64,000 bases of DNA, from NCBI RefSeq assembly GCF_036556685.1, contig NZ_CP140614.1, forward strand, positions 1,736,001-1,800,000. Direction: 5' to 3'. Below, piece after piece: positions 8,156 to 16,375 of this stretch. The notes beneath the pieces were generated by a model. It did not search any database, had not been told where the DNA came from, and saw nothing but the letters and a program-made list of their open reading frames with translations. Both the position numbers and the translations under genes were made by a program. Source of the DNA: Sulfurospirillum sp. 1612 (lineage in GTDB: Bacteria; Campylobacterota; Campylobacteria; Campylobacterales; Sulfurospirillaceae). Position 1 is the first letter of the stretch. Every line of letters starts with the position of its first letter.

Positions 8156-8863
8156 TTATTTTTTCTTCCCTAAACTCTCAATTATTGCTTCAATATCTTC
8201 ACTGGTGACCAAATCATCCGTACTCTCATCTCCTGCAATATGCACCGCAGACCCAACACGTTTCGTATCATCAATGGAGCCTTCAAAAAGTAGACTAATA
8301 TATTTGCTCAGTGCTCTCATGACATTGATAACCCGCTCGATTTTTTGTCTGTGAATATCTTGGTATTGCATGATATCCATCACATTGATAATATCATCTT
8401 CTGCTTTTTGAGTATGATTTACCAATGTTTTGATGATCTCTTGGACTTGTTGCGTGTTGTCACGCGCAGTGCCAAATTGACTGATGTTTGGAAATTTATC
8501 AATCAACTTTTCAAAAAGTGCCATATTGGATTCTAAAAGCGGTGAAACGAGAGAGAAATCTGCATGCATTTGCGTCAAAACTTCACTCATAGATTCGAGT
8601 TTGTCAAATATCTCTGTTGCTTTTTTTTCAGAATCTTTTGTTACATCATCCAATTGTGATACCATCTTGTGCTCTTGAGTCGGTGGTGGTGGTGGCCAAG
8701 ATTTATTGGCATCCATTTTATACGATTCTGCGCCACAATGATCGTGCTCTTGTTCTTGTTCTTCTTCGTTTGGCGAAGATGCAGGGGGTGTGGCTTCTGT
8801 CATATCATTTTCGAAATCTTCCAAGCCTCCGGCCATCAAAGCATCAAGTTCTTCTTGTGTCAT
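8156..8863 (-). CDS. cheZ: CheZ-like CheY-P phosphatase (epsilonproteobacterial type)
   Basis: The helical core carries MQYQDIHRQKIERVI, in which D169 and Q173 have the spacing of the catalytic Asp and Gln of CheZ (DxxxQ). CheZ dephosphorylates CheY-P to reset flagellar rotation. The C-terminus SEDIEAIIESLG resembles the CheY-binding tail of E. coli CheZ. The N-terminus TQEELDALMAG instead resembles the CheY-binding peptide of FliM (SQEEIDALL). A Pro/Glu-rich linker (residues 24-65) separates the ends from the core. Its position before the U32 peptidase gene matches C. jejuni. AGGAG precedes the ATG. Confidence 0.8.
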   Translation of the reverse strand: MTQEELDALMAGGLEDFENDMTEATPPASSPNEEEQEQEHDHCGAESYKMDANKSWPPPPPTQEHKMVSQLDDVTKDSEKKATEIFDKLESMSEVLTQMHADFSLVSPLLESNMALFEKLIDKFPNISQFGTARDNTQQVQEIIKTLVNHTQKAEDDIINVMDIMQYQDIHRQKIERVINVMRALSKYISLLFEGSIDDTKRVGSAVHIAGDESTDDLVTSEDIEAIIESLGKKK

Positions 8864-8890
8864 GATCCGCTCCTAAACATTTTATGCTTA

Positions 8891-8896
8891 ATTATA
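8891..8896 (-). promoter_or_regulatory. -10 box for the cheZ-U32-purE transcript
   Basis: TATAAT on the minus strand lies 27 nt before the cheZ ATG, in the 72-nt divergent region shared with hisK. No clear -35 is seen, as is common in Campylobacterota. Confidence 0.5.
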
Positions 8897-8908
8897 GTTA
8901 ACTTTTCA

Positions 8909-8914
8909 TATAAT
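8909..8914 (+). promoter_or_regulatory. -10 box for hisK
   Basis: TATAAT lies 21 nt before the hisK start and is followed by AAAAGGA as ribosome binding site. It is divergent from the cheZ promoter in the same short region. Confidence 0.5.
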
Positions 8915-8935
8915 TCTACTTTAAAAGGAAAAAAT

Positions 8936-9715
8936 ATGATAGTCGATATGCACAATCACACTACTTTATGCAATCATGCTGAGGGAAGCATCGAGGATTT
9001 TGTCCTAACAGCGATAAAAAATAAAATCGATGTTTTTGGATTTTCAGATCATGCCCCTATGAATTTTGATGAAAAATATCGCATGCGTTTTGATCAAATG
9101 GCGCAGTATGAAGCCGAGGTCTTAGCGGCCAAAAAAAAGTATCATGATGACATTAAAATTTTATTTGCTTATGAAGTGGATTTTCTCGAAGGCTTGATTG
9201 ACCCTAGAGTACTGAGTTCGGATGTGGATTATCTGATTGGTTCGGTACATTTTATCAACCGATGGGGATTTGATAATCCTGAATTTATCGGTGGGTACAA
9301 AGATAGAGATATTGACGAAATTTGGGAAGCTTATTTTGGTGCTATTACGCAGATGGCAAAGAGTCGATTGTTTGATATTGTCGGACACATTGACTTGATT
9401 AAAGTCTTCAATTTTTTACCCAAAAAAGAGATTAAACTCATAGCGCAAGAGGCCATCAAAGAGATTAAAAAAGCCGATATGGTCGTAGAATTTAACACAG
9501 CAGGATACCGAAAACCGATTCAAGAATTATACCCATCACATGAGATTATTGAACTTCTAGCCTATCATGATATCCCTATCACCTTTAGCTCAGATGCCCA
9601 CAAAATAGAGGACATCAACTACAAAAAAGAAGAAGCCATGGCATTGGCAAAAACCTACGGGTACAAAAAATGTGCAATTTTTGAAAATCGCGAGAGAAAA
9701 ATGGTTAAATTTTAA
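8936..9715 (+). CDS. hisK: Histidinol-phosphatase (PHP superfamily)
   Basis: HisK removes phosphate from histidinol phosphate in histidine synthesis. PHP metal motifs are visible: DMHNHTTLCNHA at the start, GFSDHAP, IGSVHFI, DIVGHIDLIK and SSDAHKIED near the C-terminus. The length (259 aa) is typical. The reading frame is open further upstream, but the start at 8936 is chosen because AAAAGGA lies just before it and the first PHP motif begins at residue 5. Other PHP phosphoesterases are possible, but this pattern is that of the HisJ/HisK subgroup. Confidence 0.85.
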   Translation: MIVDMHNHTTLCNHAEGSIEDFVLTAIKNKIDVFGFSDHAPMNFDEKYRMRFDQMAQYEAEVLAAKKKYHDDIKILFAYEVDFLEGLIDPRVLSSDVDYLIGSVHFINRWGFDNPEFIGGYKDRDIDEIWEAYFGAITQMAKSRLFDIVGHIDLIKVFNFLPKKEIKLIAQEAIKEIKKADMVVEFNTAGYRKPIQELYPSHEIIELLAYHDIPITFSSDAHKIEDINYKKEEAMALAKTYGYKKCAIFENRERKMVKF

Positions 9716-9749
9716 TCACCCTCGTTACGGAGCATTTGAGAATTTTTGA

Positions 9750-9755
9750 TATACT
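9750..9755 (+). promoter_or_regulatory. Extended -10 box of glnA
   Basis: TGATATACT gives an extended -10 (TG-N-TATACT) 31 nt before the glnA ATG. The leader is short (about 25 nt) and leaves no room for a riboswitch. Confidence 0.45.
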
Positions 9756-9786
9756 TCTAATAAAATAAAACTTGCGAGGAGCATTC

Positions 9787-11217
9787 ATGGGAAAATTTGT
9801 TAAAGATATAAAAGGTTTTTTTAAATATTGTGATGAGAATGAAGTAGAATTCGTTGATTTTAGATTTACAGATATCAAAGGCGCATGGCATCATCTTTCA
9901 TATAAATATTCAGCGATAGAGGAAGAATCTCTTTCTCACGGTATTCCATTTGATGGCTCATCTATCGATGCATGGCAGCCTATCAACAAATCAGATATGC
10001 TTTTGAAACCAGAAGCAGAAACTGCATTTTTAGATCCATTTACAGCAGATCCTACCATCGTAGTATTTTGTGATGTTTTTGATATCTACAAAGGTGAACT
10101 TTATGAAAAATGCCCAAGAAGTATCGCAAAAAAAGCATTAGCACATTTACAAGAAACCGGACTGGGCGATGTCGCTTATTTTGGTCCTGAAAATGAATTT
10201 TTTATTTTTGATGATGTAAAAATTCGTGATGATATTAACTGTGCGTATTATGAAGTGGATTCAGAAGAAGGTGAATGGAACTATGGTACTACCTATCCTG
10301 ATGGATACAACACCGGCCACAGACCTGGCACAAAAGGTGGGTATTTTCCATGTCAACCAACCGATTCAATGGTCGATTTAAGAGCAGAAATGGTACAAGT
10401 ATTAGAACAAATTGGACTTGAAACCTTTGTGGTACATCATGAAGTAGCACAAGCACAAGGTGAAATCGGTGTCAAATTTGGTACGTTAGTAGAAGCCGCT
10501 GATAATGTACAAAAATACAAATATGTCGTCAAAATGGTCGCACATCTTAATGGCAAAACAGCGACATTTATGCCAAAACCACTTTATGGTGATAATGGTA
10601 ATGGTATGCATGTACATCAATCAATCTGGAAAAACGGTAAAAACCTATTTTTCAAAGCAGGCGAATATGGAAATCTTAGCGACATGGCACGATATTACAT
10701 CGGTGGTGTCCTCAAACACGCACAAAGTGTTGCTGCCTTTACCAATCCATCAACCAACTCTTATAAAAGATTAATTCCTGGTTTTGAAGCGCCTTCAATC
10801 TTGACGTACTCTTCTCAAAATAGAAGTGCAAGTTGTCGTATTCCTTATGGTGCGGGTGAAAAATCTGTCCGAGCTGAGATGCGATTCCCAGATTCAACAG
10901 CATGCCCTTACCTAGCCTTTACAGCACTCTTGCTTGCAGGACTTGATGGTATCAAAAACAAATATGAACCCGTAGGTCCTATGGATGAAGATTTATTTGA
11001 ATTGAGTCTTGATGAAATCCGAGAAAAAGGAATCGAACAAATGCCACACACATTACGTGAAGCATTGGAATCATTGATTAAAGATAATGACTATCTTAAA
11101 ACGGTCATGACACCTGAATTTTTGAACGTGTATAAAACTTATAAATTCCAAACACAAGTCTGGCCAGATGAAGCAAGACCGACTGCCTTTGAATTTAAAT
11201 CAACCTACTCTTGCTAA
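9787..11217 (+). CDS. glnA: Glutamine synthetase type I
   Basis: GlnA condenses glutamate and ammonia using ATP. Family blocks are [61 protein letters not shown] and NRSASCRIP. The start at 9787 is set by GAGGAG 6 nt upstream. At the position of the adenylylated Tyr of enterobacterial enzymes (NLYDLP) this protein has DLFELS, with Phe at residue 404. It should therefore not be regulated by adenylylation, as has been reported for H. pylori. The length of 476 aa is normal. It stands alone behind hisK. Confidence 0.97.
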   Translation: MGKFVKDIKGFFKYCDENEVEFVDFRFTDIKGAWHHLSYKYSAIEEESLSHGIPFDGSSIDAWQPINKSDMLLKPEAETAFLDPFTADPTIVVFCDVFDIYKGELYEKCPRSIAKKALAHLQETGLGDVAYFGPENEFFIFDDVKIRDDINCAYYEVDSEEGEWNYGTTYPDGYNTGHRPGTKGGYFPCQPTDSMVDLRAEMVQVLEQIGLETFVVHHEVAQAQGEIGVKFGTLVEAADNVQKYKYVVKMVAHLNGKTATFMPKPLYGDNGNGMHVHQSIWKNGKNLFFKAGEYGNLSDMARYYIGGVLKHAQSVAAFTNPSTNSYKRLIPGFEAPSILTYSSQNRSASCRIPYGAGEKSVRAEMRFPDSTACPYLAFTALLLAGLDGIKNKYEPVGPMDEDLFELSLDEIREKGIEQMPHTLREALESLIKDNDYLKTVMTPEFLNVYKTYKFQTQVWPDEARPTAFEFKSTYSC

Positions 11218-11224
11218 TCATTTA

Positions 11225-11246
11225 GGGCACACTCTTTAGTGTGTCC
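11225..11246 (+). terminator. Terminator after glnA
   Basis: A 9-bp stem (GGGCACACT / AGTGTGTCC, one wobble) with a CTTT loop starts 7 nt after the glnA stop. It is followed by TACTCCTTTTT. The hairpin also touches the end of the convergent rmuC gene and may act in both directions. Confidence 0.65.
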
Positions 11247-12625
11247 TACTCCTTTTTGCTTTCAATAACATCAACGCCATCGGCATCGAAATCATCATAA
11301 TTTAGTTTCGTACTTTTGAGTGACTTGGTTGTTTTTGCTCCCAATGTCTTGAGCTCTTCTACACGTTTCATGACATTGCCACCCCCCTCTGTTAATTGTG
11401 TTTTTGCCTTTTCATAAGTGTGCTCAAGTGTTTGAATTTGATCACCGACTCGGTTAAAATTATCGGCGAAATTGACCATCTTATCATAAAGTTTTCCCGC
11501 GACTTGGAACATTTTGAGGGCATTTGAATTGGATTGTTCACTTTGCCAATACAGATAAATAGTCCGCAAAGATACCGTCAAAGTAGAGGGATTCACAATC
11601 GCAATATGCTTATCAAGCGCGTATTCATAAAGATCAGGATTTTCCTGCACGGCCAAAGCAAACGCCCCTTCAATAGGCACAAACATAAAAACATACTGCA
11701 ATGTGCCGACTTGATAATGGGCATAATCTTTGGAATCTAGTGTATCAATATGATTTTTAAAAGCACTCACCACGCCCTTGGACGCAATCATTCGTGCCTC
11801 ATCACTCTCAGCTCGGATGTAGCGGTCATAATCATTCAAAGAGACTTTGGAATCGATAATAATGGAGCGATCTTGTGGCAATTTGATAATCACATCCGGA
11901 CGCTTCATCTTGCCTGATTCATCTTTATAGCTCTCTTGCGTGATGTAATGCGTCCCATAGTGAAGTCCCGAATACTCCAAAACACTCTCCAATATCATCT
12001 CACCCCAACTGCCTTGTGTCTGTTTTTTACCTTTGAGTGCTTGGGCTAGATTTTCCGCCTCTTTACCGATGTGCATTCCCGCTTTGGTTACCTGCTCAAT
12101 CTCTTTTGAAAGTTTGGCAAACTTGATTGTCGCGTGCTCTTGCGAGGCTTCAATTTTGTGCTTGAAATCATCTAGATTGTCTTTGAATGGCTTCAAAATA
12201 TCATGCATGGATTGCAGTGATGTGGCATCGAATTTCTTAATTTTCAAATCCAGATTTTTTTGCATTATTTCATTAAGACGGAGTTCTAATTTTTGACTTT
12301 GTGATAAAAAATCTTCTTGCAATTTTTCATGGCTCTCTTGTTGTGCTTGCCATCTTGCTTCAGCTTTTGATTTTTCAGAATTTAAAATATAAATTTTATC
12401 TTGTGCCTCTGCTAGTCTATTTTCAACTCTCTCAAGCGTGCTTTGCGTATTTTGTAATTGTGACTCCAAAACAGAGTGATGTATCTTTTGCTCATTGTTT
12501 TCTCTACGCAAACTCTTCACAACTTGGTCATGTTTATGTTTGATAAAGAATAATGCTCCGATTAAACACACTATAATCAAGAGACACACTATCAAGATAC
12601 TCATCAAAATCATCTCACTACTCAT
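11246..12625 (-). CDS. rmuC: DNA recombination protein RmuC
   Basis: The protein has an N-terminal membrane segment (residues ~5-28), a long coiled coil (residues ~35-200) and the conserved RmuC nuclease-like domain: QGSWGEMILE, LEYSGLHYGTHYITQ, RPDVIIKLPQDRSIIIDSK and FMFVPIEGAF. The family is implicated in limiting inversions at repeats and belongs to the PD-(D/E)XK-like fold; its biochemical activity is not well defined. The length (459 aa) is normal. It converges on glnA across a shared hairpin. Confidence 0.93.
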   Translation of the reverse strand: MSSEMILMSILIVCLLIIVCLIGALFFIKHKHDQVVKSLRRENNEQKIHHSVLESQLQNTQSTLERVENRLAEAQDKIYILNSEKSKAEARWQAQQESHEKLQEDFLSQSQKLELRLNEIMQKNLDLKIKKFDATSLQSMHDILKPFKDNLDDFKHKIEASQEHATIKFAKLSKEIEQVTKAGMHIGKEAENLAQALKGKKQTQGSWGEMILESVLEYSGLHYGTHYITQESYKDESGKMKRPDVIIKLPQDRSIIIDSKVSLNDYDRYIRAESDEARMIASKGVVSAFKNHIDTLDSKDYAHYQVGTLQYVFMFVPIEGAFALAVQENPDLYEYALDKHIAIVNPSTLTVSLRTIYLYWQSEQSNSNALKMFQVAGKLYDKMVNFADNFNRVGDQIQTLEHTYEKAKTQLTEGGGNVMKRVEELKTLGAKTTKSLKSTKLNYDDFDADGVDVIESKKE

Positions 12626-12661
12626 CGGTGCTCCTTCATCTGTACTCTCTCATGTAAGCTT

Positions 12662-14584
12662 TCAAAAAATCAAATTGCCTTGGTTTTGATTCTCTGGATT
12701 TTGCCCACTTGGTAATGGAGATGTATCGGTAAAATAAAGCTTTGTATTATGTGAGGTTTTATACTTGACCCCATCTGGCACATTAAATCTTCGTTGCGTT
12801 TGTGGATAAAGACGCAGATAATTTTGCACAAAATGTTTAAATGAAGGCCCCGCACTTCGTCCCCCGGTCTCACCACGCCCCATGGGAGTATTATCATCAT
12901 TACCATACCACGTCACGACTTCGATATCAGGGGTAAAGCCACAAAACCACGCATCAACATAGCGATTGGTTGTACCCGTTTTCCCCGCAACTTCGACGCC
13001 TTTGACATTGGCTTTCCGTCCGGTTCCTCTTGAGACAACACTTTTGAGAATATCAATCATGAGATAAGCTTGAGCGGGAGAAGTAATCTTCGTTTTTTGG
13101 ACGCCAAAGTCTTGTTCATCACCAAATTTATTGATAATCTTCGTAATTAATCTGGGTTTTACCCGTTCACCATAATTTGAAAATGTCGTATAAAATCCAC
13201 TAAAATCATAAGGTGAGATTCCAAAAGTCCCCAGTGCGATGGAGAGGTCATTGGGTAAATTCTTGAATCCTTCATCTTTCAATTTACGATGCACATCATC
13301 CATACCAAGAGAATCCAACAGATTGATGGTTGCCAAGTTTCGTGAATGCACCAATGCATTTTTGAGTGTAATCATCCCCTCAAAATTCTCTTCATAATTT
13401 TTAGGTTTCCACTCCTTGTCTGTTTTCTTATCTACATAAACTCTGGAAATATCCGGGATTTTACTCTGGGCATTGTATCCGACATTGAGCGCTTGCAAAT
13501 AGATAAAAGGCTTAAAGCTACTTCCGGGTTGGCGCTTACTTTGTGTGGCACGATTGAAGTGACTTTTAGTATAATCCACCCCACCTACCATCGCTCTAAT
13601 ATCACCGGTTTTATTATCAAGCACCATCATCGCACCATTGAGATTGCTAGCATTTTCATCTTTTTGTCGCTTCAAAATGCCATCATATCCTACCTTCAGT
13701 GATTCTCGTGCTAATTCTTGCAATTTTAAATCCAACCCAAGATAAATCTTGTAACCGCCAGTTTTTAAATCACTGTACTTTTTGCTTAATCTTTTAATCA
13801 CCTCATCGACAACATAAGGGGCTTTGTTTTTTGTGAGCGTTTCGTCATAAACCACAGGATACTCGCGCGTCGCTTTTTCGTACTCTTGCTTACTAATCCA
13901 CCCTAAATGGAACATTCGGTAAATAACACGGTTGGCTCGACTCAGTGAAATATCAATATGTCGTGTGGGATCATACGCACTAGGAGCTCTCGGCAAGCCC
14001 ACTAAAATCGCAATCTCTTTCAGGCTGAGTTGATCTAAATTTTTGTTAAAATATCCTCTTGCTGCTGTCTTGATACCATAATATCCGTGTCCAAAATAGA
14101 CTTGATTCATGTACCGCTCTAAAATCTGCTCTTTGGTGAGGACACTCTCTAATTTAAAAGCAAGCATGGCTTCATTCAATTTTCTTGAGAGTGTCTTTTT
14201 GCGAGTTAGGACTGTATTTTTTATGAGCTGCTGTGTCAACGTACTGGCACCTTCGACCAATTTCATTGCTTTGATATCTTTGATTAAAGCACGAAAAATC
14301 GCTTCAAAATTGATACCACCATGCTCAAAAAACGAAGTATCTTCTATCGCCAGTAAGGCCTCAACCATACGGGGTGGAATGTCTTTGTATTTCACATACA
14401 GCCTATTTTCACCCTCAAATATATTGGCCACCAGCTCATGATTTCTATCAAATATTTGGGTGGTTAATTTGGGTTTATAATCTATGATTTTATAAGCATC
14501 AAATCGAACTTGTGAATACATATATACAACCATGCCACCCACTGCGATAATACCAATAAAAATGATTGACAAAAGGTATTTCAT
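12662..14584 (-). CDS. pbpA: Penicillin-binding protein 1A (bifunctional transglycosylase/transpeptidase)
   Basis: A class A PBP of 640 aa. It has an N-terminal membrane anchor (residues 4-25); a GT51 domain with EDTSFFEHGG (catalytic Glu ~83), EGASTLTQQLIKN and RKLNEA; and a transpeptidase domain with PGSSFKP (SxxK serine), SRN and KTGTTN. It polymerises and crosslinks murein in the periplasm. Its first codons overlap the stop of the ABC ATPase gene by 4 bp. In C. jejuni the homologue also lies near maf and alaS. Confidence 0.95.
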   Translation of the reverse strand: MKYLLSIIFIGIIAVGGMVVYMYSQVRFDAYKIIDYKPKLTTQIFDRNHELVANIFEGENRLYVKYKDIPPRMVEALLAIEDTSFFEHGGINFEAIFRALIKDIKAMKLVEGASTLTQQLIKNTVLTRKKTLSRKLNEAMLAFKLESVLTKEQILERYMNQVYFGHGYYGIKTAARGYFNKNLDQLSLKEIAILVGLPRAPSAYDPTRHIDISLSRANRVIYRMFHLGWISKQEYEKATREYPVVYDETLTKNKAPYVVDEVIKRLSKKYSDLKTGGYKIYLGLDLKLQELARESLKVGYDGILKRQKDENASNLNGAMMVLDNKTGDIRAMVGGVDYTKSHFNRATQSKRQPGSSFKPFIYLQALNVGYNAQSKIPDISRVYVDKKTDKEWKPKNYEENFEGMITLKNALVHSRNLATINLLDSLGMDDVHRKLKDEGFKNLPNDLSIALGTFGISPYDFSGFYTTFSNYGERVKPRLITKIINKFGDEQDFGVQKTKITSPAQAYLMIDILKSVVSRGTGRKANVKGVEVAGKTGTTNRYVDAWFCGFTPDIEVVTWYGNDDNTPMGRGETGGRSAGPSFKHFVQNYLRLYPQTQRRFNVPDGVKYKTSHNTKLYFTDTSPLPSGQNPENQNQGNLIF

Positions 14585-15273
14585 TGTCTAAATCCTCTCT
14601 TTTCAAAACTAGAACCAATCAGCTCTTTTGTGTACTCTTCTTGCGGGTTATGCAACACTTGCTCCATCGTTGCACTCTCGATAATACGTCCTGCTTTGAT
14701 AATCCCAATCTCATCACATAAATGTGCTACAGAAGCGATATCATGAGTCACAAATAACATATCATAACCGTCTCGCTCTTGCAATACTTTTAAAAGCTTC
14801 AAGATAGCACTCTTAGTCGATAAATCCAAGGCCGTTGTGGGTTCATCTAAAAGTAACAGTTTAGGCTGCATTGAAAGCGCCATAGCGATGATGACTCTTT
14901 GGAGTTGTCCACCACTCAATTCAGAAGGAAAACGCTCCACAATGCCATCGTCCAACCCCACACGTCTGATGTATTCTAACATCTGTGCTCTACCAATAAA
15001 AAATTGCTTTTTTATTCGTGTTAGCGGGGAGAGCGCGGTAAAAGGATTTTGTGGAATCATCGCGATGGTTTGCCCCCGTATTAAGTCATAATCTGCATGT
15101 ACACGCATCTGAACATTCAGAGATTCTGGCAACATTCCCAAGATGGCTTTGAGTGTCAAACTCTTGCCACTGCCACTTTGTCCGATTAAAGCAAAAGATT
15201 TTTCAAATTGAAATGAAAGATCAAGCAACGGCTTATCATGATAGGAGATACTGAGGTGCTCACATTGAAACAT
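14581..15273 (-). CDS. Orphan ABC transporter ATPase (oligopeptide/nickel type)
   Basis: A single ATPase domain of 230 aa with Walker A GQSGSGKS, Q-loop IPQNPFTAL, signature LSGGQLQR, Walker B LLLLDEPTTALD and the switch His in VTHD. The Q-loop NPFTALSP is typical of the Opp/Dpp/Nik importer group (NikD/DppD). No permease or binding protein is adjacent; the neighbours are maf and pbp1A. It may serve a transporter encoded elsewhere or be the remainder of a lost operon. It overlaps pbp1A by 4 bp. Confidence 0.85.
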   Translation of the reverse strand: MFQCEHLSISYHDKPLLDLSFQFEKSFALIGQSGSGKSLTLKAILGMLPESLNVQMRVHADYDLIRGQTIAMIPQNPFTALSPLTRIKKQFFIGRAQMLEYIRRVGLDDGIVERFPSELSGGQLQRVIIAMALSMQPKLLLLDEPTTALDLSTKSAILKLLKVLQERDGYDMLFVTHDIASVAHLCDEIGIIKAGRIIESATMEQVLHNPQEEYTKELIGSSFEKRGFRQ

Positions 15274-15314
15274 TTCAGTACTTTCTCACACGTTTTTTGA
15301 TATTTTGCCTCAGG

Positions 15315-15878
15315 CTATACCGCATCTTGTGACTCCAAAAATGGTAGCAAACGTTCGACACTCAAGCCCATCGCGGTACTTTGAAGTCCCTCGACTTTTT
15401 TGATGTAGGATTTGCAAAATCCCTCGACCATACAAGCGCCCGCCTTGCCTTCCCAATCGCCACTATTCAAGTATGCTTCGAGTTTTTGCATATCAAAGGG
15501 CATGAAAAGATACCGTGTTTCTGAAATATCAATAAACTTTTTATGAGGGGATTGATACATCAAACAGCTAATAATACTCACCGCATTGTCACTTTGTTTT
15601 AATAAAATCTCTCTCGCCTCGTCACGACTTTTGGCTTTTCTTAGGATTTCTCCATTCGCACAAATGACCGTATCGGCACATAAGACGGGATTGTTATCAT
15701 GATGCTTACCAAGATAAGCTTCTAATTTTCCTTTAGTAGCAAGATAGACAAAATCTTTCGGGATGGTCGCTTCGATTGCATCTTCATCAAAATCAATCGC
15801 AATCTGTTTGAAAGAGATGCCAAATTGCCTTAAAAGCATCGCGCGTGTGGGTGAAGTCGAAGCTAAAATCAATGCCAT
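15315..15878 (-). CDS. maf: Maf-like nucleotide pyrophosphatase
   Basis: Maf proteins hydrolyse non-canonical or canonical nucleoside triphosphates and are linked to septation arrest. Key blocks are LASTSPTRAMLLRQFGI at the N-terminus, ADTVICANGEIL with the catalytic Asp, and GDWEGKAGACMVEGF. The length (187 aa) fits. It overlaps the stop of the membrane protein upstream by a single base, forming part of the alaS-maf-ABC-pbp1A run. Confidence 0.92.
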   Translation of the reverse strand: MALILASTSPTRAMLLRQFGISFKQIAIDFDEDAIEATIPKDFVYLATKGKLEAYLGKHHDNNPVLCADTVICANGEILRKAKSRDEAREILLKQSDNAVSIISCLMYQSPHKKFIDISETRYLFMPFDMQKLEAYLNSGDWEGKAGACMVEGFCKSYIKKVEGLQSTAMGLSVERLLPFLESQDAV

Positions 15879-16375
15879 CAGTAACTACTTATAACAATAC
15901 CCAAATACGCTGCGATAATCGATACCAAAAGGTTGAGCGGAATCAGATATTTTACAATTAAAATGATGTTCTCTTGCGCTACTAAAAGGTCTTGTTCTTC
16001 AAATGCTTTTTTGGCATTCAAATATTTTTTAAAGGCATAAACAAAATTAAATGCGATAAAAATCCAAATCGTCTCTTTGATATGGATGATAATCATCGCG
16101 GAGGGGTCACCGTATTCAAAGCCCATGCCGACATTCATGAAAAACGATGCTGAGACGACAACCAACATGACCGGAATCAAAAATATGATATACCGTCTCA
16201 AGATTTTCAAGCAATTCGCACACTTTTTGTCAATATCTTTCACTGACGCGCTCGCCGGTCTGACGATGAAGATCATCACGAACATGCTTCCAATCAATAT
16301 GGAAGCACTCATGATATGCAAGAATATAATAAGCGTCCTGAAATCTTCAAAGATATCGATGACCGTATTAATCAT
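15878..16375 (-). CDS. Four-helix integral membrane protein, uncharacterised
   Basis: The protein has 165 aa and four predicted membrane helices (about residues 12-35, 60-82, 95-115 and 137-160). The first helix has [19 protein letters not shown], and a second conserved-looking His lies in [10 protein letters not shown], which recalls small CopD/DUF2269-type membrane proteins in which His residues in helices bind haem or copper. The family assignment is tentative. It is sandwiched between alaS and maf with 4-bp and 1-bp overlaps, so it is expressed with them. Confidence 0.7.
   Translation of the reverse strand: MINTVIDIFEDFRTLIIFLHIMSASILIGSMFVMIFIVRPASASVKDIDKKCANCLKILRRYIIFLIPVMLVVVSASFFMNVGMGFEYGDPSAMIIIHIKETIWIFIAFNFVYAFKKYLNAKKAFEEQDLLVAQENIILIVKYLIPLNLLVSIIAAYLGIVISSY

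Noticed and set aside
8669-8935. 89-codon N-terminal extension of the hisK frame
   Set aside because: It runs antisense through cheZ, is rich in Trp and Phe, and the PHP motif and ribosome binding site place the start at 8936.
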